Assembly (NCBI GenBank): GCA_013115145.1
Contig: JAAPAO010000107.1
Coordinates: 8,148 to 72,147 of the forward strand
Direction of reading: 5' to 3'
DNA: 64,000 nucleotides
Source: Perkinsus chesapeaki
Lineage: Eukaryota; Perkinsozoa; Perkinsida; Perkinsidae
The translations under genes were made by a program, and so were the position numbers. Numbering within the stretch: the stretch's first letter is position 1; each line of letters starts with the position of its first letter. This document shows, piece after piece, positions 1-11,699 of this stretch. Below the pieces are notes generated by a model. It ran no database searches. It was not told the origin of the DNA and saw only the letters and a list, made by a program, of their open reading frames with translations.

Positions 1-277
1 CGACGCTCGGAACCGTCGCATGCAGCACCCATCTGAGTTGGGTACTGCGCGAAGGAATGAGTGAAGGTATGGGCCAACCCTTCACTCTTCGTTATGGGCA
101 TCCTGTATGAGCTTCGTACTACGAAGGCAACCCCCGGGAGATTTAAGAATGTGTCTACGGTCTGTCGCCGGGGCTGGGCCCAGTGATGGACGTCTTTCCA
201 GCCGGACCTCCCAGCACCCAACCACCCGGCGCGGTCGCTTGACCTGTCTCCCTGGTCCGCAGCCGGCAAGGTCTGCT

Positions 278-306
278 GTGTAGACTCTACAGTGTAGAGT
301 CTACAC
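278..306. repeat. Perfect 13-bp inverted repeat with 3-nt loop
   Basis: The arm at 278-290 (GTGTAGACTCTAC) is the exact reverse complement of 294-306. An overlapping second hairpin (289-297 with 301-309) shares half the sequence, so the single strand could switch between two folds. No gene is visible around it and the role is unknown. Confidence 0.7.
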
Positions 307-995
307 TGTAAAGTATTATATTGCAGAACTATGCTAGCAGTAGTGAGCCTTCGCCGAACCTTTCCAGCAGTGGGTGGCAGTGCCGCGGCACCTTGAATAG
401 CATCCAAACCACCTGCGCCGAGGGCTCCATGGAACTCCTCCCTTTTCTTGCTTTCAGATTCTACGAAGGCAGGGTAGAGCTCCCTATCGAAGTCTTTGAC
501 TTGAATGCATGGCAGCCAAATCAAAATATATAGATACTGAACTACAATACACACACTGAGGCCCCAGGCGCGGGACTGAGCAGAGTATCACTGCAATGTA
601 ACTTGCATTATTGGCGACACAACTTAGATGGAGACATATATTGCTCCATCGATAATGAGTCGCTCGACTCCAGTCCAATTAACAAATGACCAGATTCGCT
701 CAACGGGAGAGAATTCAGGGTCTCTATAGGAGCACCACTCCAGCAAATATGTATAAAACCCGTGGCATCGCAGATGATTCACAGCAACAGGGTTATTAGT
801 AACCGCACCTTTGGGTTCAATGGCACGATCACGTCACGCGTGACACCACGAGTTGGATCGCCCCGTTGTTCGCCCTCAAGTTCCATCCGCCGCTCGGACC
901 TCCCTTTGTTGATTTGACTTGTTGTTTTTCAGTATAAGTATTTTCCCTCTTAATGATGTACAACCGCTCGTATCCTTCATTCGTGGATAGCTCGG

Positions 996-1553
996 TTGGA
1001 ACCCCCCTGCCAAAGTCAATTTTACAACCTATTGATGCAGCAGAACCGTCAGCTCACTACGAGGTCGGCCGTCATGGAATGGGTGAACCCCACCGGTGAG
1101 GGCTACAATGAATTTTCGCCTCCCACATACATTGAAGGAGTCGTCATTAACAGCAGCGGTCTTCCGTACCAGTCATGTGCCGACTTCCGAGCATGGTCCG
1201 GAAAGGGTGCGTTTCTACCCCTTAAAATTCTTACCAATGTAAACATGTTTCCCCCACAACATGCAAGTCCTACGGCCGCCTTATGCAGCCAAGGAACCAC
1301 GGTTGCCTCAACACCAAGCTCTGTACAACGCCCGAAACGTAGGCTGATCCCTAGACTCGGCAACAGCGGCCGTTCTAAGTTGAGGGGGAAGATATCTGCA
1401 GCTAGTAGAACCCTCACTCGTGAACAGAAGGCTGCCTTGGGTGTCAAATGTCTTAAGACGGCCACCGTCGCCGAACTTGTTGAAATGGCTGACAAGGTCG
1501 GGTTGGTTGATTACATTGATGCCCTTATTGAAAAACAATATGGCCCACCTTAA
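996..1553 (+). CDS. Hypothetical protein with helical, basic C-terminal half
   Basis: I do not recognise this gene. The open frame is 185 codons. The last 50 residues (LTREQKAALGVKCLKTAT onward) look like genuine coding sequence: charged, helical and ending YGPP. Before that is a basic stretch (RPKRRLIPRLGNSGRSK). A possible intron starts at about 1206 (GTGCGT after a Gly-Lys codon) and could end at an AG near 1275 or 1290, so the middle of the frame may not be translated. The first 30 residues, with no leader, are not convincing. No domain is assignable. The opposite-strand frame over 1103-1495 is taken as a shadow. Confidence 0.4.
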   Translation: MEPPCQSQFYNLLMQQNRQLTTRSAVMEWVNPTGEGYNEFSPPTYIEGVVINSSGLPYQSCADFRAWSGKGAFLPLKILTNVNMFPPQHASPTAALCSQGTTVASTPSSVQRPKRRLIPRLGNSGRSKLRGKISAASRTLTREQKAALGVKCLKTATVAELVEMADKVGLVDYIDALIEKQYGPP

Positions 1554-2133
1554 TATTCTCGATAGTGACATCATGTTTTCTATTGTGTGACCATTATCGT
1601 GCCATTCAACCTGGCAGTATGATCCGCTTCTCAACACTTCGCTTGCTGAACTATAGCGTCAGCTTCTTATCACGACATTCGTATCTCTCGTAATCCGTCT
1701 AAACTGCGATGATGTCACTATATAGTCCCTTGGGTAATATCTTCTGAAGTAGGTTCATGTAGGCGCCTTTGGTGGCTTCTGGGTAGAAGTCTTATTGTAA
1801 TCCCTTGTCCCGGTACTCCATTATTTTTATTATTATCTATCGTCGTTGCATCTTGTGTTGAGTTGGGATCCTATCACAGGCTAGACCCATCAGCGCCCCA
1901 AGTGTGAATTAGTTTCCCCGCATATTTCGAGTCTCTCTCTTCCTTCCTAGCAACTGTGTAACCCTCCCATGTCACAATCTGTAACAGACACGGGCCCACC
2001 ATGCGTGACGTAGCCTTCGAGGACCAAATGCTGTTGTACCATTACATTGCATTTGCCTTGTCTTCTCGCGGGAAGTTGTCAGTTTTTCAAGGCTAGTACC
2101 CATGAGTATACCTCACTAGAACTAATGAGATCT
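1554..2133. other. Stretch without recognised gene
   Basis: No convincing coding frame or repeat seen. It probably holds the 3' end of the hypothetical gene at 996-1553 and the end of the minus-strand exons that begin at 3534. Confidence 0.4.
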
Positions 2134-3534
2134 CTATCTTATCAAGGTATCTCCGCTATACTGGCTGAGCTCAATGCAAAAGCACTGGATATAACTAGCG
2201 CCATGGAGCGTATTGCGTGTACTCAATAGACCAATGAGCCCCCCTACCTCCTGCATTTCAACGAGCATCTCGTTCATTCTAACCCCTCCGCTGGCAGCAT
2301 TGTACACCTCCTGTTTAGGCGGCTCGTAGATACCCTCTACCACCACGCGATACCCATCGTCATAGTTCGGATCGGAGAGGTAGTATCTGCGCCGCAAATT
2401 GCAGCCCTTCCCAGCCGAGACGCCTACCCGTATAACCAACCACACCGCTGCTGCAACATCTCTTTATCGAACTGAAACAGCGATGCTTATTACGACGTAC
2501 AAGAAAAGGCTATCTTACCTGCCAGTACTGCACAAACGACTTTATCTCTTCCGTATTCATCCACTCACAATGATCTACATGGCGATACCTAAACGAGGCC
2601 ACCAACAAAGGCTGACTGTGCGGCGGTACATAGGAAGGTGCCTTTAAAAGTTTCAAAGGCATCCATAATGCCAAGGACTGTCCGGAGAACCACAGTGTCC
2701 AAGAAAGCAATACATTCCTCAAACCCCTTACTACCTTTGTCGGTTTAATGTGATCGCAGGTGGGAGCTTTGTCATCCGCCCTTTCTCCAGGACAACTGTC
2801 TTATAGTGCTGGGAAAGCGGCAGTAGCGAGGTCTCGTACCTACCACCATACCACGTCCACAGTAAGAACGTATTAGTGGCATAGTAATGTCAGAGAATCA
2901 GCGTAATAGTAACGAAGACATATCTTCCCATCGGTACTACTTATGGTCTCTCAAGAAGCTCTCAAAACTTTGAAAGTGCCTTTTAGTAGCTTTTTGATCT
3001 CCTTCAGAAGATGACATACAAAGTTAAAAACAATAACAACTACCGCGCCCCTCGAACCACTTGAGTCCGACTCCTCTCCTCAACAACCGTCCCTAATAGA
3101 ACCACCAATCGGAGGGAGTACCACACGTCTGACTGGTCGGTGACTTTCCAAAGGACAAAAGCGAGATGAACTAACGCAAGACCGTAAGGTGCTGCAACAA
3201 GCTCATCATCATCATAAATACGTGACATGCTCCCCCTCAGATGACGACCCAAGACTCTCGCTGTCATCCCCTTCGACATAGTCTTGCCACAATCTGATAC
3301 TAAACGATGCTCGCAAGCACAGATAGCATAATAATACCGATCATGCAGCATGTCAGCACCGACAAATGCGACGTTGTGATGAAACAACGGCATAGCTTCA
3401 CCATAATCGCTAACTGTGGAACCTGATATAACACCAACTACTTGGACCCAAGCGAGTAACAAATCAAACAAGGTAATCAACTCACAGGCTTCTGCTAAAA
3501 CTGTCACCGGTAATCGTACATAGTTATATGACAC
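2134..3534 (-). CDS. Unidentified multi-exon protein, likely membrane-associated
   Basis: Three minus-strand open segments lie in order downstream of the KAP3-like gene: 3534-3040 (164 codons, with hydrophobic stretches near its N-terminal third and C-terminus), 2722-2510 (containing KSFVQYWQ just before a GT donor) and 2445-2230 (YYLSDPNYDDGYRVVVEGIY, coding-like). I read them as exons of one gene, but could not fix splice sites or frame across all junctions, so coordinates are outer limits. The first segment could instead be a chance open frame. No family recognised. Confidence 0.3.
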
Positions 3535-3659
3535 ACAGCCCTAATTCCTGCCATTTATGCCGACCCATACCTACCTTCCTCCCCGGAGCCCTCCGTTCCA
3601 TAATATATGGACTCCCCCGCTCCACCGCGATCACTTCCACCAATCCAGCTGAGAACGCC

Positions 3660-6600
3660 TGCTCACACTATCCTCTGGTTAAGTGCTACTCGTTATTATA
3701 AGCCTCAAATCGGGCTCGACGAACCTTTTCGAACATGCTATATGAGCGAGTTGAAGCCTCCTTGTCTGCCAGCGTCTGAGGCGGCAACACTGCGAGTAGT
3801 TCTTATGCCTCTCGGAATACTTCCATGGCATCTGAGTACTCATTAAAAATGTTTCCCATCCCACCTTCGATCGTTCCCTCTCTAAGTGACCAACAACACC
3901 CAATGCCTCCATAGCCTGTCTCGCTATCATCGGGTTATCATCTCTTACCAAATCCAATATATAATGTACCACCTACAAACACGTCTCTTTGGTAGGCTGT
4001 CACGCCATCCCAGTTAATTAGCGCGGCAAATCATCTTTTCGCTTTCCGTAAAGCGAGCTCATCTTCCTAAGGTGGCAAGGAGCGGATATTCCCCTATTCT
4101 CTCCCTGTACAATACGATAGACTTTCCGGATCCTAGAGGCTTCGAAAGCAGTCTTACCAGCAAACCTCGGCAGCGAAGCAAGTTTCCTACCCTACCTGTC
4201 CGTCTTGGTCCTCAAGGACAACCTCAGCTGTCTCCGAGTTGGACAGGAGCACAGTGAAGGTCCACAAGAGCTGCAGTACCTGCTCCCGCTTCTTGATATT
4301 GACCATCCTCATATGTCAGGTAATACTATCTCATCGTCCTCCTGTTTAGCTGTGAGCAGGTCCACTAAGCGCCTCAAGAGCAAAGGACTCTCACACAGTC
4401 TGGTGCCAACCTCGGTGTCCGAGGATGCCGCCACTACCTGATACTTCTAACTCAGCTTCATAGAAAATATCGAAAATGAAATGATTATTAGAAGTTAAGG
4501 GATTATAACAAATGAAATGATTATTAGAAATGATATTTATAAAGAAATTAGAGGACTATTGTGAGATATTATAGGAGGATGATTCGAAATAAAAAATCAC
4601 TAGATCCGAAAGAATTATCAGAAACAAAAGAATCAATAGTCCCTCCCCTGCCTACCCCAGCCACCATAATGCTCTGCAGCAACACATCGTCGCCTGTGAA
4701 TCCTGGTATAAGTTGCTGGGTGAGCAAGTCCAATAGGAAGCCATTATCATCCATCGAGCAAAGCTCTCCCCAATCAACTGTACCGGGACATGTGAAGTTT
4801 GCCAACATGCCGAGTATCTTGGGATTCTCAATCACGAGCTCGCCTCATACACGCGGGGCAAGAAATAAGCATGCAGGTTGTTGCTAACACCTTCTAGTAG
4901 TCAGCAAGAGCTCTCGCAGCGAGTTTGACAATGTAATATATCACACCAGCTGCGTCTATCATATATTCCTACTTCCACAACTATTTCAGCGGCTCCATCG
5001 GCCTTCTCCTCCTTCCCTCCTGCCTTGCCACAACGACGCGCCATCCTAACCAACTCCGCTGCCCAATGAGATAAAGCCGTGCTGTTCATCACCTGCCAAC
5101 CCCATCAGTGATTTACCTTAGTTCCCCTTACATCACAGAAACGCTCTTGGAGCTCCTGCCCGTGGCTGCTCACATTTCGCATCACTTTCAGCACGAGAGG
5201 GTCACGGAACTTGATAGCCCTGTGAACCTACCATGGGCCGGTATCATATCATTTCATATGTTCTTGCTTTACAGCGTTATATTATATATAATTATAACGT
5301 TACAGTATAATATTAATTAGATGTCGAAAGCACTTGGACAGCAAGTGAGTGCCTAGCTATCTCTTGTGGTGTATAAGGAGCACGAAACTCCTTACGATAG
5401 CGGATTGGTTCGAACTACGTTCAACTATGCCGTAACGTTAATGTACGTTAACTTCTACATTAACCCATTCATTGATTATAACAACTACTGAGGATAATCG
5501 GTCAACGGTTCCTCGATTCCTTCAACCCTATCAGCGATATCTGCTTACCAAATCTGGCCACAGGCCCGAGTCAAGCATAAGCCGTGAGCTTCTTTGATGC
5601 ACTGATAGATTCACCATGACCTACATCATCACTCACCGACCTCTATTCGCTAGCCAAACGCCTACTGCCATGAGATCGAGACCAACTCTCGGTTCGGGGA
5701 AGCCAACTACGAGCTGGATTAGCATCGGTATGAAGTCTTGGCAGAAACACAGTTGGGATTTGCACCGATCATCGAACGAAAATTGATATCTGTCGATTTC
5801 GAAGTCGAGCAACAGTAGTGCCGGTGGCGGTACAGCAATCGAAGGACTAGCTGACGGCAGTTGGGCTGCTCTCTGAGGACGGTCACCAAAGTAGTAATAA
5901 CGCCGCTCTCTGATAGGGCATCACGAACACCAGGATCGAAGGAGAGGTTATATAAAACCTAGGAAGAGGCAAATGAGTAGGGCCGAGAGGGCCTGTAGTG
6001 TGTAGTTTAACAATAAGAACCCATTAGGTGCGTGTAGTCTAACAATAAGAACCCGTTAGGTGCGTGTAGTTTAACAATAAGAACTCGTTAGGTGCGTGTA
6101 GTTTAACAATAAGAACTCGTTATCCCCTGAATTTAGCCTTGTATTATAGAATCATTGCGGTGAGGTTGGTAATGCCTACATGAAGAGCCAACACGCCAAC
6201 GGGGCTAGACTTGTACTGCAGCACACAGTTTGCTACCAATGGCCGAAGCACCTAAACACAACAACAACAACGAAGTGATGCTCCTTATCAGGATGAATAG
6301 TAATAGATAGGCCACCATTACTGTATCAGCAACACATCGTATAGATTAGGCTTCTACCAACCTAATCTATACGATGAGGAACCTCTACTATGACATAGGT
6401 AGCTGCCCAAGCAGATCAATACAGATATAAAGCCAATTACTTCCCCATACACTCACCCCAGCCTCGACCATTTGATCCTTAGCTTCACGGAATACCGACA
6501 GTTTCTTCATGAACACCAGACACACTTTAAGGAGTGGCTCCCAGGTCCGGTCCAAGAGACGGACTATCAACGATGGCAGCTTGCCATTAACCATTTTACC

Positions 6601-9600
6601 TGAGAACCTGCAAGAATGACATCGGCGACCACTAGTGAAATATTCGCCGGCCCTCCTTCCTTCCACCATACAGAGTCGTCTTAATAAGGTGAGAGACATC
6701 GATTCTTTGCCTGTCCAAGGCGTACTTGGGCCCACGTAATATTTGACTCACGCTGTTCTACCGAACTACTCCTGATGTGAACCTGGTTATTGACTAAGAT
6801 AATATTAAAGTCGATATATAACAGTTATATAGATCATAACAATGTATAGAAAGTTGAACGAAGACGGAAGAAGACAGAAGGTATCTTCCCTTCATCCCCC
6901 CGTTTACGAATACCCTTCCAACTCCCCCCCAGTAGCCCCACGTTCAACAGTGGCATCCTCAGCGAGATGCAATAAAGTTAACAATGCTATCCTCAGCAGC
7001 TTGTTTTGTTTCATAACCTTTCGCTCCTCTCTCGCAAGACCTGCTTGGTCTTGTGCTGCCCGGCATTCCTCTACCTAAGGACAAGGGGTCAATACATTAC
7101 CAATGCGCCGTATAGGTAACAAAAATTCGCCCAGTTTCACCACTTTGTACGCACGTGGTCGCCTAGGACTGCTAAAAATTCTCCCGGAAACTAAACAGGA
7201 TTCCGGTCAATTTTTACACTCCCAGCACTCTCAAACAATGTAGTTGATACGTGAGGGAATTCTATAGCACAACCGAGGCAGGCGGTCGAGAGGTATTCCA
7301 GTTTGAAATGTTGTCAGCTACCTTCCTGATCACCGCAATTTCCAACACCGCAGAGCAATACTATTCCCCTTCAGGAAGTCATCTAGTAGCATCACAGAAA
7401 TGTGTTCCCGAGGGAGCAAAAACTTTTATTGCTGAAACACAGTAAGAATTCAGCTGTTGAATATTTTCATAAAGTTTAATATTTAAATATGCTCACAGAC
7501 AGAACGACCGCTACCCTCCCCCACCGTACCCCCTGCCTCAGGACCCTAGCCCTCTCCTGTACTTCATGGTCAACCAACTTGAGCGTAACTCCTCCACACT
7601 GTGATGCTGACATTAATGGATGGAGGGACGTACAAGTGGACATACAGAGGAAGCAGGAACCTGAACTTCCCTAAAGCACCCTTCAACCTAAGATACGCTA
7701 CTAATTGCCGTGGGCAGATCAAAGAGCCCCATCGACTCCTCTCGTAACACCCTCGCCAGAACGGAAAGCCACGTGCCTGAAATGGATGCCCGCTTCCACG
7801 GCGGGCAAAGAAGCGATGTGAGCTCCTCGTCAAACGTCGAGCACTACAAGTTGCAGCCGCCAACGACAGTCATGAGCCTCTAATACAATTTCCAGTAGCC
7901 AGTGGTGAGTGGTAGATGCTGGACTACCGTAGGTAGTCTACCGTGGGAGCTTATACGAGAGCAATATCATCCGGGAGCCTCGGAGCCGGAGACTCGCTGA
8001 TGAAGAACGGGCCATCTCGAGCTCACTCGATGGACCGTATGAATACGCATTTCACCACAATGCTGTCCCATTCAACGCGCGCTCAACTGCAACAAGCGGT
8101 ATCCTACTCTCCATCCCGCCAGCGTCAGCCCTATTGCCTCACGTCTACATCTTAAAAAGCTTTTTATAAGATCTACGATTGGATACATATTCGTAGAACA
8201 CAATTTGTCTCGCATAAGAATATGTGTTATTCAATTTTGAAGCATTTCGAAAAGTCCCACTAAATAAAAGCCCAGTCACACTAAGCTAAAAATACTCGAT
8301 CAAATATTGCTGAGTCGTTAGTCGTTACGCTACAAATACTAAATCAATTTGAGTCCCAATACCCTTAACACTCCCATTAAGACACACACATGACTCCGAA
8401 TATTATACCGACATTCCCTCCTTCCCCCGCCGCCGCCCCCGAGTAGTACAGTTGAATCCACCTTGCTCCCCTCCTGTAGCCATCGCCTCCTTACAAACAT
8501 AGTCAAACGTCCGTGGATCTACACACAGCCTGACATACACGAAGATGCCACCGCCGTCGCCGGTGTTCCTGCTTCGTGGGGATGAGCACGTGCTAGTGAG
8601 GAGACCGAAAGTCAACAGCAATCACAACTTGTACACAAAATTCAGCTCCCTCTAGTAGAGTACTGTACCGAATCACTGAGACTAGTCCAACTAGATGAAC
8701 AATTCAGAACAAACCTCCTCGCCAGCGGCGGCTACGGCCCTGCTGCTGCTGCTTTACCGTAAAAAGCATCGTGCCCCTATGAGCTTCTCCTCAGGTGCAT
8801 CCTCGTAAAGCATATCCTTATACCTAGTAAGACTCCCATCTGCAGCAGCTGCAGAGAGCTGAACTACTTCTCTGTGGCGTTCGGGCTCACGTCTGCTGGC
8901 AAGAGACTGAATATCTGAAACGGCTACATTTAGATGACAGTCTTATACAAACGCAATAGTTAAGACATGAGCATTATGATAGAAGCTTCAACCTACTTGA
9001 TAGCGTACAGGTTATACAAGCATGATAACATAACATGGTATAGAGTAAAAAAGAAAAATATGCTGAAAGTTCCAAGTCTCAGTCAGATGCCCCCGGAAGA
9101 ATACGCGACAGGGTAACGATATCTCAACAAACACGGCGAGCAGAATACAAAAGCCGATAGCTCCGCAGCTTGACAGTTAGTTCACACGAAACCATAGCAC
9201 CGCAGCCCTGCCACAGGAGTACCGTCAAAGTTACAAATAAACGGCTTTTTCCTGAAGTCCCGAACTTCGACTCGATTATTCTTTTTATTGTTTGAGCCCC
9301 ACCGCGTTACTCTACAATGACAACTTTCCCGACACAATCCTCCTGTCCCCTCCCGAGAACTACAGCTTCATAATAACTCTTCGGAGATTCCTCCGCCAAA
9401 CTCCTATCCTGTCTACGAACACTTGACGGCCTTCTTGTCGTGCTCCTAGGCCTATCCAACGCAGATTGATGAGCCTTCAATGCAGTTAGTAGCCTAATGA
9501 GCTCATCTCGCTGCTTTGGCAGTATGTACCTGAATCGCGGAGGCAACAGGGAGGCACCGGTAGCCGGGATACTTGTTCTCCATTAAGCAGTCGCCGAGTC

Positions 9601-10285
9601 AAAATAGAACAAGTGATATTCAAACAACACAATGCTCTGAAACACCCCCAGGAACGGCGAAATCAAGGCAATCATTCTACATCCAAATGCTTCCACGAGA
9701 TGGACCAGATCACTTCAAAAACAGCAGACCAAGCAGACTCGATCAGCGATTGCCACCGACCCCTCAGCCATGGTGGCATCAGTAATGAAGACAAGCGTAC
9801 GAGAGTGGTAATCCACCAGTACTCTCGGCACAAGGTATAAATATATTCACCCAAAAAGATCCAAAATCCCACTAAAAGAAATGCTTCTCCTTAAGAAATA
9901 AATGCATTTGCGCTTGTGTCCCTAGTCTCTACTGAATATAGCACCATGATCACATCAACCTTCCGTAAATCTCTCCTACTTATTTGCCGCTTGCATCACT
10001 TGATCAGCTTTACCTTCGACGTTCGTCCCAACCTCCCGAAGCCGTACTGTCTTTTTACCTTTCAACAACGACGGCTTACAGAATCCCAAGTTCGAAATTC
10101 AACACTTTTTCGAGACCGTTCTTTTTTGGAAAGTGATATGCCCTACCAGGTTGGCTCTCTACTGAGGTGACCCTATCCTGGTCGTCCATTGTAGAGACTT
10201 CTTGAGTGTAGTTAATAATAATTGTGCCTTCCTCTAGATTTGCCTCCAGCCCATTCGGGCGTATCTTTCGTACCGTTCGTGACAT
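3660..10285 (-). CDS. KAP3: Kinesin-associated protein 3 (KAP3), accessory subunit of kinesin-II
   Basis: KAP3 is the armadillo-repeat subunit that tethers the heterotrimeric kinesin-II motor of anterograde intraflagellar transport. Co-linear minus-strand exons match the family in order: N-terminus at 10285-10080 (RKIRPNGLEANLEEGTIIIN), 9546-9400 (LPKQRDELIRLLTALKAHQS), about 7860-7690 (WLSVLARVLREESMG), 7078-6890 (LLRIALLTLLHLAEDATVE), about 6600-6450 (LIVRLLDRTWEPL, KKLSVFREAKDQMVE), about 5880-5600 (DDRCKSQLCFCQDFIPML), 5240-5130 (AIKFRDPLVLKVMRNVSSHG), 5090-4975, 4835-4640 (ILGMLANFTCPGTVDW), 4441-4330 (LLTAKQEDDEIVL), about 4290-4060 and 3972-3840 (HYILDLVRDDNPMIARQAME). Acceptors such as the one at 7079 and the GTGAGT donor near 6455 are canonical. 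The start is the Met at 10285; the 3' end is uncertain, with a stop in the best continuing frame near 3765. Presence of KAP3 fits a biflagellate zoospore stage. Confidence 0.85.
4474..4529. repeat. 20-bp direct repeat, AT-rich, 36-bp spacing
   Basis: AAATGAAATGATTATTAGAA occurs at 4474-4493 and again at 4510-4529. It lies inside the KAP3-like gene, beside an AT-rich tract (about 4460-4640) whose composition differs sharply from the GC-richer exon sequence on both sides. Confidence 0.6.
6000..6122. repeat. 32-bp minisatellite, about 3.9 copies
   Basis: Four tandem units start at 6000, 6032, 6064 and 6096. Each begins GTGTAGTTTAACAATAAGAA and ends ATTAGGTGC or GTTAGGTGC. Units differ at one to three positions and the last is cut short. 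The array sits in an intron of the KAP3-like gene. Confidence 0.9.
6335..6376. repeat. Perfect 16-bp inverted repeat with 10-nt loop
   Basis: CATCGTATAGATTAGG at 6335-6350 is exactly reverse-complementary to 6361-6376. It lies in the KAP3-like intron just past the exon that ends near 6450, about 210 bp from the minisatellite. It could be a small foldback element or an RNA hairpin; no target-site duplication was recognised. Confidence 0.85.
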
Positions 10286-10315
10286 TCCAACCTCAAATGA
10301 ATTACCCTTGTTTAC

Positions 10316-10627
10316 TCAACACAACATCTGTCTCCTCCAAAGATATTCTGGCCGTTCTACGGGAAGAAAAGCAGAACTCGAGTACTTTGTAAAGGAAACC
10401 GACTCGTCTGGGATATCATCCAAACAAATCGAGCCTCGAATCTCATACCACACTTCCCTCAAATCTTCTGCACAGCAGAGAGACTTCAGGGAAGGTGTCC
10501 GATGATAAAATTTCCCCAACATAAGCTTCCGCCGAGTAACGTGACGACAATAATTGATAGAGCAAACAATGGCGCCTTTACGGCCGCAAACGGACAACCG
10601 GCCCAGCAGCCACAGCGAGAAAATCAT
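10316..10627 (-). CDS. Possible short protein upstream of KAP3-like gene
   Basis: A 103-codon minus-strand frame starts with a hydrophobic leader-like segment (MIFSLWLLGRLSV) and holds several cysteines. It ends 30 nt before the KAP3-like start codon. There is no recognisable domain; it may be an upstream frame in the KAP3 leader or non-coding. Confidence 0.2.
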   Translation of the reverse strand: MIFSLWLLGRLSVCGRKGAIVCSINYCRHVTRRKLMLGKFYHRTPSLKSLCCAEDLREVWYEIRGSICLDDIPDESVSFTKYSSSAFLPVERPEYLWRRQMLC

Positions 10628-10794
10628 CCCTCAACGGATATAAATCCATAATGAGGAATTATGCCGTAGTTGCCCATAGCCGACTGTCCCAACTGAATCT
10701 GGATATATATATAATTCGCCTCCGACTCACAGAGGCAATAGGAGATGGTAGGCCTGTTAAAAGTGGTGGGGCTCAGAGCAGATAGTAAAATTGT

Positions 10795-11664
10795 CTAGAG
10801 CGAAATAACCATCGTGTTGTCGACGTCGCCGTCACCTCCTGGCAGCCTTTCCAATGTGCCGTCATCGAACGACTGCTGTGATGTCGAGTCGCTCGGGTCC
10901 TCCATGGCGGGAATGTCGAAGGCGGCATTGACTCTAGATATAGTTCTAGCTGTGACCGGGCTTCCCTGGCTTGCGGAGTCGTCGACATTAGTAGTGGTGG
11001 ATTGTGGTGGTGCTGGTGTTGTTGTTGTGGATATACCTTCCTCAATATCATGTTCTTCTTCAACATCAGTCATTTGTGAACGACATAATGGACATCTTAA
11101 AGATGATAATACATCATCTCTCGATAATATTGGTAATCCTAAATAATTTGGTGCATACATTTTATCATAAGCAGTATCAATAACAGAATCAATACATTTC
11201 TCATGGAATATATGACCACATCGAAGTGTAATAAGTGATTCACCCATATCCTCTTCATCTAGACATATCGGACACAAATCCTCAGCGCCCGTCATCGTCG
11301 CCAAAGTGACCATAGAAGAGCTCTTCGCCACCGCCAAGAATGACTGCTTATCTTCAGGAGTCGGCACCCTCGATGACGCTGCCATAACCTCATCCGCCTC
11401 CTCGCCCGTCAGACCGAAATTCAGGTTGTGCATCGCTTGTTTAAAGCCGTACCTCCGAACCAACGTTCCGAAGAGGATGCCAAGTGGCAGCAAAATCCAT
11501 ATCAGACCAACCGCAAAGATAATAATGAGGTCCGGAAAGGTCTTGTGGAGAACTGCAAATACAATAAAGGCAATTCCGACCACCACAAGACCCGCTATCC
11601 ACACCCATTTGAATCTTCTTGGGAGTGCTAAGTCGATAAGAGTAGCATTACTTCTCTCTGTCAT
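10795..11664 (-). CDS. Membrane RING-H2 E3 ubiquitin ligase, paralogue 1
   Basis: Single-exon frame of 289 codons. Residues about 20-75 form two hydrophobic membrane helices (WIAGLVVVGIAFIVFAVLH and LIIIFAVGLIWILLPLGILF). After an acidic linker comes a RING-H2 domain (about 130-200): CPIC, then CGHIFHEKC, then CPLC. The zinc ligands are complete, but the gap between the sixth and seventh ligands is 33 residues, well above the usual RING spacing. The C-terminal tail is rich in Thr, Ser and Pro. Topology suggests a cytosolic RING anchored in an endomembrane, recruiting an E2 to membrane substrates (inference). It is the first of three tandem same-strand paralogues; its RING segment is almost identical in DNA to paralogue 2 while the flanks diverge. 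Confidence 0.85.
   Translation of the reverse strand: MTERSNATLIDLALPRRFKWVWIAGLVVVGIAFIVFAVLHKTFPDLIIIFAVGLIWILLPLGILFGTLVRRYGFKQAMHNLNFGLTGEEADEVMAASSRVPTPEDKQSFLAVAKSSSMVTLATMTGAEDLCPICLDEEDMGESLITLRCGHIFHEKCIDSVIDTAYDKMYAPNYLGLPILSRDDVLSSLRCPLCRSQMTDVEEEHDIEEGISTTTTPAPPQSTTTNVDDSASQGSPVTARTISRVNAAFDIPAMEDPSDSTSQQSFDDGTLERLPGGDGDVDNTMVISL
10983..11285. repeat. RING-domain sequence patch, copy 1
   Basis: This stretch is nearly identical to 12742-13046. From the shared GGATATACCTTCCTCAATAT to the shared CAAATCCTCAG, I see one substitution over more than 250 bp (CTTCAACATC against CTTTAACATC). Identity stops abruptly at both ends, apart from a small indel zone in the Thr-rich tail. The patch is AT-rich at third codon positions, unlike the rest of both genes. 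Confidence 0.85.
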
Positions 11665-11699
11665 TCACTAGTAAGCTTGTCAGTAGTACAATAGTAACA

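Noticed and set aside
1103-1495. Minus-strand 130-codon frame
   Set aside because: Overlaps the more protein-like plus-strand frame and has no family signature.
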